DNA of 6,905 bases. It comes from JAJRVH01 sp964505995. GTDB lineage: Bacteria > Pseudomonadota > Zetaproteobacteria > Mariprofundales > Mariprofundaceae. Every line of letters begins with the position of its first letter. Position 1 is the stretch's first letter. Positions 1 to 6,310 of this stretch are shown piece after piece. Below the pieces are notes generated by a model. That model did no database searches and had not been told where the DNA came from. It saw only the letters and a program-made list of their open reading frames with translations. The position numbers and the translations under genes are program-made. Location of the stretch: NCBI GenBank assembly GCA_964505995.1, contig CAZDLB010000089.1, positions 1 through 6,905 on the forward strand. The letters run 5' to 3'.

Positions 1-52
1 CCTGTTGCCGCCGTGAAAGGGCGGTGTCCTAGGCCGACTAGACGATGGGGAC
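1..52 (-). tRNA. tRNA-Glu (anticodon TTC), 3' part cut off by the window edge
   Basis: Read on the minus strand from base 52, the sequence follows the bacterial tRNA-Glu pattern. The acceptor 5' strand GTCCCCA is followed by TC, a D-arm region GTCTAGTCGGCCTAGGAC, and an anticodon arm with a perfect 5-bp stem CCGCC/GGCGG (20-24 with 8-12). The loop is CTTTCAC, which puts anticodon TTC at 15-17. It closely resembles E. coli tRNA-Glu from memory. The T arm, the 3' acceptor strand and any encoded CCA lie beyond base 1. The gene is co-directional with the operon upstream and has its own promoter-like sequence. Identity is firm; only the 3' end is unseen. Confidence 0.93.
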
Positions 53-69
53 CTGTGACAAGGCGGCGA

Positions 70-97
70 AGATTAGCGAATGACCCTTGCAGGTCAA
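70..97 (-). promoter_or_regulatory. Candidate sigma70 promoter for tRNA-Glu
   Basis: On the minus strand a -35 box TTGACC (92-97, five of six to consensus) is separated by 16 bp from a -10-like TAATCT (70-75, three of six). The bases after the -10 are GC-rich (TCGCCGCC), as in stringently controlled stable-RNA promoters. The mature tRNA 5' end is 17 nt beyond the -10. It sits just downstream of the operon terminator, which fits separate transcription of the tRNA. The -10 match is modest and the call is an inference. Confidence 0.55.
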
Positions 98-99
98 CC

Positions 100-144
100 A
101 AAAAGATGACGGGTTGATGACCGCAATCCGCAGCCTTCAACCCG
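100..144 (-). terminator. Probable intrinsic terminator of the five-gene operon
   Basis: On the minus strand, an 8-bp perfect inverted repeat CGGGTTGA/TCAACCCG (137-144 with 110-117) encloses a 19-nt loop. It is followed by TCATC and a run of five T (104-100). It begins 25 bp after the TPR-gene stop and ends 3 bp before the -35 of the tRNA promoter, the expected place to end operon transcription. The long loop and the 5-nt gap before the T run make it weaker than a textbook terminator. Confidence 0.55.
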
Positions 145-169
145 CCCTTCAGAATGCCTGAAACTGGCC

Positions 170-859
170 TTAATGACGGATCTTCTTCTCCACCTTGGCC
201 AGAAGCTCCTTCGCCTCGGCCTTGCGTCCGGCATCGGCGATCTCGCGGCCCGGACGCGCCGGCGCCGCGATGGCCTTGCGGAAATGCTCGGCCGCCTCCT
301 TGTAGCGACGCGTCTCATCCATCAGATAGGAGGCCATCCAGAAATGCGCGTCCAGCCCGTCCGGGCTGAGTTCCAGGGCCTTGTTCAGATGCTCGACGGC
401 CTTGTCCTCATCGCCGTAGCCGATCGGCCAGCCGGGAACCTGATAATACAGGCTTCCAAGTGTGGTATGGATCGAGGTTTCCAGCTCGCGGTTCGGATGC
501 AGCGCCAGCGCCTCCTCCAGCCACTTCTTGGCCTCCTTGACCTTGCCGAGCGCCCCGCCCAGTGCGCCGACCTCGCCGCCCAGCGTGGCCAGGGCAATGC
601 CGGCCCAAACGCGCGGCGCCGGATCCTGCGGATGTTCGGCAGCCAGCGCCTTGGCATCGGCGATCAGCTTTTCGTAGGCGGCGATGCGCGCCTTCTTGTC
701 CGGCGTCTTGTACTTGATCCGGTCCCAGCGCTGCGCCAGTTCAAGCGCGAGATCGGTCCTGGCCGTCTCGGCGGCCGAGGCCTGCGGCAGCAGCTGCGCC
801 TGCGGCACCGCCATGCCGGCGCAGAGCAGCCCGGCGATCAGAAAACAGGTCTTCTTCAT
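170..859 (-). CDS. Exported tetratricopeptide-repeat (TPR) protein, function unknown
   Basis: This 229-residue protein begins with a Sec-type signal peptide: MKK, a hydrophobic core to about residue 18, and a likely signal peptidase I site near ASA|A (27-30). The cysteine at 13 is in a poor lipobox context, so I do not call it a lipoprotein. The mature part is helical with degenerate TPR units, clearest at about 109-123 (AKKWLEEALALHPN), 151-167 (EDKAVEHLNKALELSPD) and 171-200. The C-terminal tail is Lys/Glu-rich. TPRs usually hold protein partners, so a periplasmic scaffold role is inferred. The start at 859 is preferred to an upstream one at 1045 because it has a signal peptide, an AGGAG 6 nt upstream (866-870), and lies 1 nt after the stop of the dehydrogenase. 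It is the last gene of the operon. No enzyme motif was seen and I do not recognise a named family. Confidence 0.88.
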   Translation of the reverse strand: MKKTCFLIAGLLCAGMAVPQAQLLPQASAAETARTDLALELAQRWDRIKYKTPDKKARIAAYEKLIADAKALAAEHPQDPAPRVWAGIALATLGGEVGALGGALGKVKEAKKWLEEALALHPNRELETSIHTTLGSLYYQVPGWPIGYGDEDKAVEHLNKALELSPDGLDAHFWMASYLMDETRRYKEAAEHFRKAIAAPARPGREIADAGRKAEAKELLAKVEKKIRH

Positions 860-860
860 C

Positions 861-1655
861 TTACTCTCCTTCTTCCTTGGCAAATTTTCGTGCAATGCGG
901 TTCTGCGCCGCCAGCGCCATGTCCACCAGGCGCGGGAAGCGCACATTGATGCCGACGAAGAACGATTCCGGGAAGCCGATATAGACCTCCTTGCGATCGT
1001 TGTCGATGGCCTTGATGATCTTCTCGACGACGACCTCGGGCTCATCCATGTTCATCTTCGTCGCTTCGCCCATGCGCATGATGCGGCCGGTATTCAGCGG
1101 CGTCTTCACGGCCCGCGGCGCGACATACATCACGCGGATGTCGGTGTCGTGAAGCTCGCGCCTGAGCGCCTCGGAGAAGCCGCGCAGGCCGAACTTGCTG
1201 GCCGAGTAGGCCGTGAAATACGCAAAGGCGATCGAACCGAACACCGAGCCGACGTTGATGATGCGGCCGCTGTTGCGCTCGATCATGCCAGGCAGCACCG
1301 CGCGCGTGAGCTGCATCGCGCCAAGCAGGTTGACCTGGATGATGCGCTCGATCGTCGCCGGATCCTCATCCTCATAGCAGCGGAAGCTCATCATACCGGC
1401 CAGGTTGATCAGCAGATCCACGTCGCCATGGGCCTTTACAGCCGCCTCGGCGATGGACTGGCAGCCATCGATGCTGGAAAGATCGCCGACGATCGCGGCA
1501 GACCCCGCAAGCCCTCCGGCCACGTCCTTCAGCGCCTCGGCATTCGCGTCCACCAGCGAGAGTCGCGCGCCGCGCTCATGCAGCCGCCCGGCCAGGATGC
1601 GGCCCATGCCGCCGGCAGCTCCCGTCAGCAAGACATGCTTGTCCCGAATCTTCAT
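861..1655 (-). CDS. Short-chain dehydrogenase/reductase (classical SDR)
   Basis: This is a 264-residue Rossmann-fold NAD(P)-dependent oxidoreductase of normal length for classical SDRs. Visible motifs are the nucleotide-binding TGAAGGMG (11-18), Asp36 at the end of strand beta-2 (LVD, suggesting NAD(H) preference), Asp58 (GDL), NLAG (84-87), Asn109, Ser137, and the catalytic YSASK with Tyr150 and Lys154. The Ser-to-Tyr spacing of 13 is canonical, so all catalytic residues are present. The C-terminal segment (about 226-260) is hydrophobic and basic and may help bind lipid or membrane substrates. Its ATG forms an ATGA overlap with the stop of the upstream oxidase gene and has AGGAGG 7 nt upstream (1663-1668). 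This rules out the 26-residue-longer start at 1733. Substrate unknown. Next to an acyl ligase, a ketone or aldehyde intermediate from an acyl chain is plausible but inferred. Confidence 0.93.
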   Translation of the reverse strand: MKIRDKHVLLTGAAGGMGRILAGRLHERGARLSLVDANAEALKDVAGGLAGSAAIVGDLSSIDGCQSIAEAAVKAHGDVDLLINLAGMMSFRCYEDEDPATIERIIQVNLLGAMQLTRAVLPGMIERNSGRIINVGSVFGSIAFAYFTAYSASKFGLRGFSEALRRELHDTDIRVMYVAPRAVKTPLNTGRIMRMGEATKMNMDEPEVVVEKIIKAIDNDRKEVYIGFPESFFVGINVRFPRLVDMALAAQNRIARKFAKEEGE

Positions 1656-2323
1656 TGCGACGCCTCCTGCAACGGAATCAGCGGCAGTGAACGGAAGATA
1701 TCGCCGTAGAGCCTGTAGAACATCCTGGCGCAATGGATCACCGCCTGCTGGTCCTCCGCATCCTCCAGCCGGTTGACGAGCTTCTCATAGAAATCGACAT
1801 GGCCGACATCGAGCGAACCGTGCGAGGTCAGATAGGAGAAGGCCTGCTTCGGCAGCTTCAGGGCTTTCTGGATGTTGTCGGCCGCCTGCGTGGCCAGCGC
1901 CACGCTCGTGCCCTCGAGCACCAGCACCATGCCGAAGAAGCCGACCGGGTTGCGGCGCTGCACGGTATCGTAGGCATAGGCCACCATCAGCTCCGTAGCC
2001 GGCAGCGGGGTTGCATGGCGCACGGCCTCCTTGTCGCCGCCGCAGGCCGCGATGTCGTTGAGGATCCATTCCTGATGGCCCATCTCCTCCTCGATGTATT
2101 CGCCGATGGCCTCCCGGAGCCATTCCTTGTCCTCGGAAAGCCGCGCGCCGGTGGCCATCAACAGCGGTACGGTATGCTTCACATGATGATAGGCCTGGCC
2201 CAGAAAGGCCAGATAGCTTTCCAGCGACAGCTCGCCGGCCGCCCCGCGCTGAATGAACGGGATGGACAGAAGATCGTTGCGCGCCTCTTCCGTCTCCTGA
2301 AGCAGACGTTGGTAAAAACTCAT
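1652..2323 (-). CDS. Heme-oxygenase-like (TenA/UndA/CADD-type) putative di-iron oxidase
   Basis: This 223-residue, largely helical protein is of the iron-containing redox enzyme group often mislabelled as a TenA transcriptional regulator. Likely metal ligands are seen: a His-rich helix (His46, His47, His50), ExxH (Glu80, His83), Glu137 in VLEG, and HxxxDxxH (His168, Asp172, His175). The last spacing matches the CADD pattern as I recall it. In UndA the ExxH pair is also a ligand. Members cleave C-C or C-N bonds or hydroxylate using O2; UndA turns medium-chain fatty acids into terminal alkenes. Residues in the first helix look like His rather than the Glu of UndA, so the reaction may differ. 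It is cytoplasmic, with no signal peptide. Its ATG overlaps the ligase stop (ATGA) and has a strong AGGAGG 4 nt upstream (2328-2333). Family assignment is good; substrate unknown. Confidence 0.85.
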   Translation of the reverse strand: MSFYQRLLQETEEARNDLLSIPFIQRGAAGELSLESYLAFLGQAYHHVKHTVPLLMATGARLSEDKEWLREAIGEYIEEEMGHQEWILNDIAACGGDKEAVRHATPLPATELMVAYAYDTVQRRNPVGFFGMVLVLEGTSVALATQAADNIQKALKLPKQAFSYLTSHGSLDVGHVDFYEKLVNRLEDAEDQQAVIHCARMFYRLYGDIFRSLPLIPLQEASQ

Positions 2324-3685
2324 GGAACCTCCTCATACAGCGACTCGATCTGTTCCCGATAGGCCGCCTCGATATGCGACCGGCGCGGCCGTCCGGTGCC
2401 GGTCCACAGGCCGTTGGCCACGCTGAACGGCTCACGGGCCACGATCCAGCGCGAAACCCGCGCATAGTCCGGCAGCCGCTCGTTGGCGGCGGCCACGGCC
2501 TGTTCGACGGTCTGCCCACCCTGCCGCGGCACGATGACAGCCACATTGAACGGCCGCGCCTCACCGAAGACGCAGGCCTGGGCGATCGCGGGCTCGATGG
2601 AAAGCTCCCGCTCCACCCATTCCGGTGAAACATTACGCCCGAACGCGGTAATAAAAAGATGTTTTTTGCGCCCGGCAAGGTGCAGAAAACCCGCATCGTC
2701 CAGATAGCCGATATCGCCGGTCGGCCAGAAATCATCCGGATTCCATGCCTTCTCGCCCAGATAGCCCATGAACAGGCTGCCGCGCACGAGGATCTCGCCG
2801 TCCTCGGCNNNNNNNNNNNNNNNNNNNNNNNNNNNNNNNNNNNNNNNNNNNNNNNNNNNNNNNNNNNNNNNNNNNNNNNNNNNNNNNNNNNNNNNNNNNN
2901 NNNNNNNNCACCAGCCCATGCAGCATCTGCGGAATCATGATGCAGGTCGAGATGCCGAATTCCGTCAGCGCGCGCGCAAGGCTGGCCACATCCAGATCGC
3001 TGGCGCCCTTCAGACCGATGCGCTCCAGCCCCACGGCGCAGACCGTCGCGCCACTAAGCAGCGGCACATAGAGTCCGCCGATGTTCTCCAGCAGCGTGGC
3101 ATACGGCAGCGCGGCCAGGTGCCGGTCGCTGGCCGAAGCCTCGGTGGCTTCGGCCAGCGATGCGGCCACGGTTTCCATCGCCTGCTGGCTCAGACACACG
3201 CCCTTGGGCTCGCCGGTGGAGCCGGAGGTGAAGGTCAGCTTGGCGCATCCCTCGACCAGCCCGCACGCTGCACCCGCAAGCCGCCAGGCGCTCAATGACC
3301 AGCCGCCCATGGCGATCGCGCCGACGGACTCGGCGTGGATGCCAAGCGCGGCCAGCAGCGTCTCAACCTGGTCGGGGCGGTCGCTGAGCAGCAGATCCGC
3401 GCCCGATGCGTGCAGCAGATGGCCGATCTGGGACGGCGAAAAGAAATGCGGCACCGGCACCAGAGGTCGGCCCGCGGCGATGGCGGCCAGATCGGCCAGG
3501 GCCCAGGCCGGCGTATTGTCGGCCAGCAGCGCCACGGGCGATGACGACGAGCCGAGCTGCGTGGCGCATGCGGCGATCAGGCGGTGCAGTTCGCGATAGG
3601 AAATCGAGGCTTCCGGCGATAGCAGCGCCATGGCGTCGGGCGTTTCCCGCGCAAAGCGTTCGATGGCCTCAAGCACCAGGCTCAT
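2320..3685 (-). CDS. AMP-dependent acyl synthetase/ligase, interrupted by an assembly gap
   Basis: This ANL-superfamily adenylating enzyme is seen in two pieces. The 259-residue N-terminal part (3685-2909) carries the P-loop/A3 motif FTSGSTGEPKG (152-162) and the PYATLLENIGG region. The 162-residue C-terminal part (2808-2323) carries TGD, the hinge-region motif GRKKHLFITAFGRNVSPEWVE-like stretch and the C-terminal lid. The YGxTE (A5) region falls in the gap. Compared with FadD-type ligases about 85-100 residues are missing, so the whole protein is probably near 510 residues. The two parts are in different frames across the 100 N, which is a gap-length artefact. In the lid the A10 motif reads TGTGRPRR, with Arg (codon 2389-2391) where the catalytic Lys is expected. 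The start overlaps the upstream stop as TGATG; the end overlaps the oxidase start as ATGA. It probably activates a carboxylic or fatty acid to an acyl-adenylate, then a thioester. Substrate not inferable. Confidence 0.88.
2809..2908. other. Assembly gap of 100 N inside the ligase gene
   Basis: There are exactly 100 N, the usual placeholder for a gap of unknown size. The left and right coding parts each end on a codon boundary, so the true length should be a multiple of three, which 100 is not. Alignment by eye to FadD-like ligases suggests about 260-300 bp of missing sequence. The frame break here should not be read as a pseudogene. Confidence 0.97.
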
Positions 3686-4317
3686 CAGCCCGCCTTTCGC
3701 TCGGCCGCAAGTTTCTCACCGGCCTCAACAGCGCTGGCCCAGGTGTCCCGCAGGCTGGCCCAGAGTTCCTGCAGATAGTCGTGCCCCTGCCGGATATCGC
3801 CGAAGCAGACCACGGGGTTGCCATCGTAGTAGCTGCCCCAGGCCCGTCGCTGCTCCTCGCTCAGGCGCCGCTCATCGGCCACCATCAGCTCCCTGGGCTC
3901 CATGCCGAGCCGGCGAAAGGCGTTGCGCAGCCGGGCCACGCCGGTAAACACGACCCAGCGGTAGCCCGCCGCGTGCAGAAACGCGGTACCCGCGATGATG
4001 GCCATGCGCGCATCGCCGGGCGCCAGTTCGGCGAGGTTGCCCATCTCGACAATGCTGGCGCGATCCACGGGCCTGCCGAGATAGCGCGAGATCGCCTGCT
4101 CGATCGGCTCGTCGAGATAGACCTCAAGAAAGAGTTTCTCGGATTCGGCATCGCGATAGCCGATCAGCGCCTTGAGCCGGTTGTCCTTGTCGAGTACGCG
4201 GATGAAATGCGGCATGAACTGGGTCAGCCTGGCGCCATAGGCCCGGGCGAAGCTTTCGCGAACGATGCGGGTTGCCTCCTTCCAGGCTTCCTGCCCCTGA
4301 TGCACGACCTCGATCAT
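3685..4317 (-). CDS. Thermostable hemolysin family (T_hemolysin) protein
   Basis: This 210-residue protein matches the conserved pattern of the family named after a Vibrio thermostable hemolysin. Landmarks are FMPHFIRVLD (34-43), GYRDAESEKLFLEVYLDEPIE (53-73), IVEMGNLA (89-96), WVVFTG plus LRNAFRRLGMEP (121-141), and WGSYYDGNPVV (160-170). There is no signal peptide or membrane segment, so it should be cytoplasmic. The layout (acidic beta strands, then a helix with LRNxFxRLG) looks like a GNAT-type acyltransferase fold, so an acyl-transfer role beside an acyl ligase is more plausible here than haemolysis; this is inference. It is the first gene of the five-gene operon, with AGGGG 5 nt before the ATG (4323-4327), and its stop overlaps the ligase start (TGATG). 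Family call is strong; biochemical role unknown. Confidence 0.88.
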   Translation of the reverse strand: MIEVVHQGQEAWKEATRIVRESFARAYGARLTQFMPHFIRVLDKDNRLKALIGYRDAESEKLFLEVYLDEPIEQAISRYLGRPVDRASIVEMGNLAELAPGDARMAIIAGTAFLHAAGYRWVVFTGVARLRNAFRRLGMEPRELMVADERRLSEEQRRAWGSYYDGNPVVCFGDIRQGHDYLQELWASLRDTWASAVEAGEKLAAERKAG

Positions 4318-4383
4318 CGCAACCCCTGTTTCTCCCGCTCCATCCTTTCCCGACCCACGCCGGACAGTGGATCAGCGGATGAT

Positions 4384-4405
4384 CCCGGCGATGCCAGGCG
4401 CCGGG
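4384..4405 (-). other. Hairpin in the sspA-operon intergenic region
   Basis: A perfect 7-bp inverted repeat CCCGGCG/CGCCGGG encloses an 8-nt loop, 14 bp after the sspA stop. It touches a second, weaker 5-bp repeat GATCA/TGATC at 4370-4384. No T run follows, so it is not a canonical intrinsic terminator. It could end or attenuate transcription with Rho, or stabilise the 3' end of the sspA mRNA. The rest of this 102-bp spacer (4318-4419) is GC-rich, and I see no convincing promoter for the downstream operon. Confidence 0.4.
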
Positions 4406-4419
4406 GTGGATTCATTCAA

Positions 4420-5013
4420 TCAGTAGTCCCGCAGCATCTGCTCGTGTTCGGAGAGCGAACGCTGAAAGGCCGGGCGCTCGAACAGCCGGTCCATGTAGGC
4501 CTCGAGATTCCCCCATTTGGCCGTATCCACGCCCAGCGACGGCAATCGCCACAGGATCGGCGCAAGCGCCACGTCGGCCAGCGTGTACTGCTCGCCGATG
4601 AAATACTCCTGACGCGCCAGATAGGTGTTCAGCGACTCCAGATAGCTCGTCAGCTTCTTCGACGCTTCCTTCTTCTTGCGTGGGTTCTGCATGTCCGCAT
4701 ACAGCGCATACAGCTCACGCTCCAGCTGCAGCACGGCCATGCGCATCTGCGCGCGTTCGGCCGGAGAGCCGGGTTTGAGCGGCGGATGCGGATAGCGTTC
4801 ATCCAGGTATTCGTTGACCACCGAGGACTCGAAAAAGACGATATCCCGATCCACGACGGTGGGAAGCTTGCCGTAGGGATTCAGCTCGAGAAAATCCGCC
4901 GGCGGATTCGCGGCCTCCACCTCGATGGTCGTGACCGGCAGTTCCTTTTCCGCCAGAACGATACGGGTCCGGTGACAATCCGGGCAGTGCCCATCGGAAT
5001 ACAGCTTGATCAT
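4420..5013 (-). CDS. sspA: Stringent starvation protein A-like, GST-fold RNA polymerase-associated regulator
   Basis: This 197-residue protein has a thioredoxin-like N-terminal domain followed by a helical GST C-terminal domain. In E. coli, SspA binds RNA polymerase and governs stationary-phase and acid-tolerance genes. Matching features are RIVLAEKELP (17-26), NPP (36-38), LNPYGKLPTVVDRD (44-57, with cis-Pro51), ES (62-63), NEYLDERYPHPPLKP (67-81) including the Pro-His-Pro surface motif, and LAPILWRLPSLG (150-161). Unlike E. coli SspA it has CPDC at 10-13, a glutaredoxin-like CxxC. The start is fixed: TAG is immediately upstream in frame and GGAGG lies 6 nt before the ATG. No sspB follows. 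A plain glutathione S-transferase or glutaredoxin-like role cannot be excluded, but the PHPP and ILWRLP segments favour SspA. Confidence 0.85.
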   Translation of the reverse strand: MIKLYSDGHCPDCHRTRIVLAEKELPVTTIEVEAANPPADFLELNPYGKLPTVVDRDIVFFESSVVNEYLDERYPHPPLKPGSPAERAQMRMAVLQLERELYALYADMQNPRKKKEASKKLTSYLESLNTYLARQEYFIGEQYTLADVALAPILWRLPSLGVDTAKWGNLEAYMDRLFERPAFQRSLSEHEQMLRDY

Positions 5014-5065
5014 CTAGACCTCCAGTGTCGCTTGCAGCCGCCTGCGCCCAGGACAGGCATCCACC

Positions 5066-5083
5066 AAAAAGGCTGCGCAGCCT
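5066..5083 (-). terminator. Intrinsic terminator after prfB
   Basis: On the minus strand the 14-bp palindrome AGGCTGCGCAGCCT (5070-5083) can form a 5-bp GC-rich stem with a GCGC tetraloop, followed directly by five T. It starts 46 bp after the prfB stop and is oriented to end prfB transcription before sspA. The stem is short, so some read-through into sspA is possible. The stretch between it and the sspA start (5014-5065) is GC-rich and shows no clear promoter. Confidence 0.7.
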
Positions 5084-5129
5084 AGCGTTATCGCCGAAAA
5101 AATAAAGAGTTTTCTGATTCCTGCGACGC

Positions 5130-6255
5130 TCAGTCCGTCGCTTCGCCGCGCCGGATACCCATCAGCTGGGCATGGATGAAGTCATCGATGTCGCCATCGA
5201 GAAAGGCCTGGGTATTGCCGGTTTCCATGCCGGTACGCAGGTCCTTGATGCGCGACTGATCCAGCACATAGGAGCGGATCTGATGCCCCCAGCCGATGTC
5301 GGTCTTGCCCTCCTCCATCGCCTGCTTCTCGGCATTGCGCTTCTCGATCTCCAGCTCGTAGAGCCTGGCCTTGAGCATCTTCCAGGCCGCGGCGCGGTTC
5401 TTGTGCTGCGAGCGGTCGTTCTGGCACTGCACGACAATGCCGGTCGGCAGGTGCGTCAGACGCACGGCGGAATCGGTCTTGTTCACATGCTGGCCGCCGG
5501 CGCCGGAGGCGCGATAGGTATCCACGCGCACATCGGCCGGATCGATCTCGATATCGATCTCGCGCTCGATGTCGGGATAGACGAACACCGAGGCAAACGA
5601 GGTATGCCGGCGATTGCCCGAATCGAACGGCGACTTGCGCACCAGCCGGTGCACGCCGATCTCGGCCTTGAGATAGCCGTAGGCATACTCGCCCTTGACC
5701 GACACCGTCGCCGACTTGATGCCGGCTTCCTCGCCGGCCGTGCACTCCATCAGTTCGGTTTTGAATCCCTTGCGCTCGGCCCAGCGCAGATACATGCGCA
5801 GCAGCATCTCGGCCCAGTCCTGGGCCTCGGTACCGCCGGAGCCGGCATTGATCTCGAGGAAGGCCGATTCGGCATCGTTCTCGCCGCCGAGCATCTGCGC
5901 CAGCTCAAGCTGCTCGATCGCGTCCTCGACCTCGTCCAGCGACTGCGCGGCCTCGATCTGGCTGTCGCGGTCCTGTTCCTCGGCCGCCATCTCGAAGAGC
6001 GTGCGGGCATCCTCGAGCGCGGAAAAGGCATCCTGGTAGCTTTTCAGCACCCGTTCCAGACGGGTGCGCTCCTGCATCAGCTTCTGCGCCTCTTCCGGGT
6101 TGTCCCAGAGACCGGGATCCTCGATGCGCGCGTTCAGCTCGCGCAGCTCCTCCTGCTTGCCTGCGACGTCAAAGCGACCTCCGCAGCGCATCCAGCCGGG
6201 CCGCAAAATCCTCGGCCCGGCTGCGGAAACCTGCAATCTGATCTTCCAAGCTCAT
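5130..6255 (-). CDS. prfB: Peptide chain release factor 2, made by programmed +1 frameshift
   Basis: RF2 recognises UGA and UAA stop codons and triggers peptide release on the ribosome. Translation starts at ATG 6255, with AGGGG 6 nt upstream (6262-6266). It runs 28 codons (MSLEDQ... to LRRSL) to an in-frame TGA at 6169-6171, then shifts +1 and continues DVAGKQEELREL from base 6170 for 346 codons, giving 374 residues; E. coli RF2 has 365. The join is complement(5130..6170, 6172..6255). The product carries SPF, the stop-codon recognition tripeptide of RF2, at 208-210 and GGQ, the peptidyl-tRNA hydrolysis motif, at 253-255, near their E. coli positions. The residue four before GGQ is Ala, as in most bacteria, not the Thr of E. 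coli K-12. A single-frame prediction starting at a TTG at 6236 gives a false N terminus. The neighbours are aroK and sspA instead of the common lysS. Confidence 0.97.
6168..6183 (-). promoter_or_regulatory. Programmed +1 ribosomal frameshift site of prfB
   Basis: The minus strand reads CGG AGG TCG CTT TGA C. CTT-TGA-C is the conserved RF2 slippery site: when RF2 is scarce the UGA is decoded slowly, and the peptidyl-tRNA slips from CUU to UUU, so GAC (Asp) is read next. The SD-like CGGAGG (6178-6183) ends 3 nt before CTT, the same spacing as AGGGGG in E. coli prfB, and stimulates the shift. This gives negative autoregulation by RF2. Confidence 0.95.
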
Positions 6256-6272
6256 GCCATTCCCCTGTGAAT

Positions 6273-6293
6273 CGTCCCGGCCATCCCGGGACG
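6273..6293 (-). other. Hairpin in the prfB 5' leader
   Basis: A perfect 8-bp GC-rich inverted repeat CGTCCCGG/CCGGGACG encloses a 5-nt loop, 17 nt upstream of the prfB start codon and 41 nt after the aroK stop. No T run follows on the minus strand, so it is not a standard intrinsic terminator. It could be a leader structure of prfB mRNA, an mRNA 3' stabiliser for aroK, or chance in GC-rich DNA. Confidence 0.4.
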
Positions 6294-6310
6294 GAATCGG
6301 AAGTGCCGCG

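Noticed and set aside
860..1045. Longer start for the TPR gene
   Set aside because: The extra 62 residues are Arg/Ser-rich shadow of the dehydrogenase gene and would bury the signal peptide.
684..1709. Plus-strand open frame of about 341 codons
   Set aside because: It is antisense to the dehydrogenase and the start of the TPR gene, both of which are well supported; no domain seen.
1656..1733. Longer start for the dehydrogenase gene
   Set aside because: The extra 26 residues lie inside the oxidase gene and do not resemble an SDR N terminus; ATG 1655 has an AGGAGG and an ATGA overlap, and places the Rossmann motif at residue 11 as usual.
4383..4418. Possible promoter TTGAAT-17-TGGCAT after the sspA stop
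   Set aside because: The -10 matches only three of six, and the spacer and -10 fall within a stable GC hairpin; not enough to call the operon promoter.
3406..5085. Long plus-strand open frame of about 559 codons
   Set aside because: It lies opposite the ligase, T_hemolysin and sspA genes, which have family motifs, good SDs and coupled junctions. The plus-strand translation shows no recognisable domain; long antisense frames are common in GC-rich DNA.
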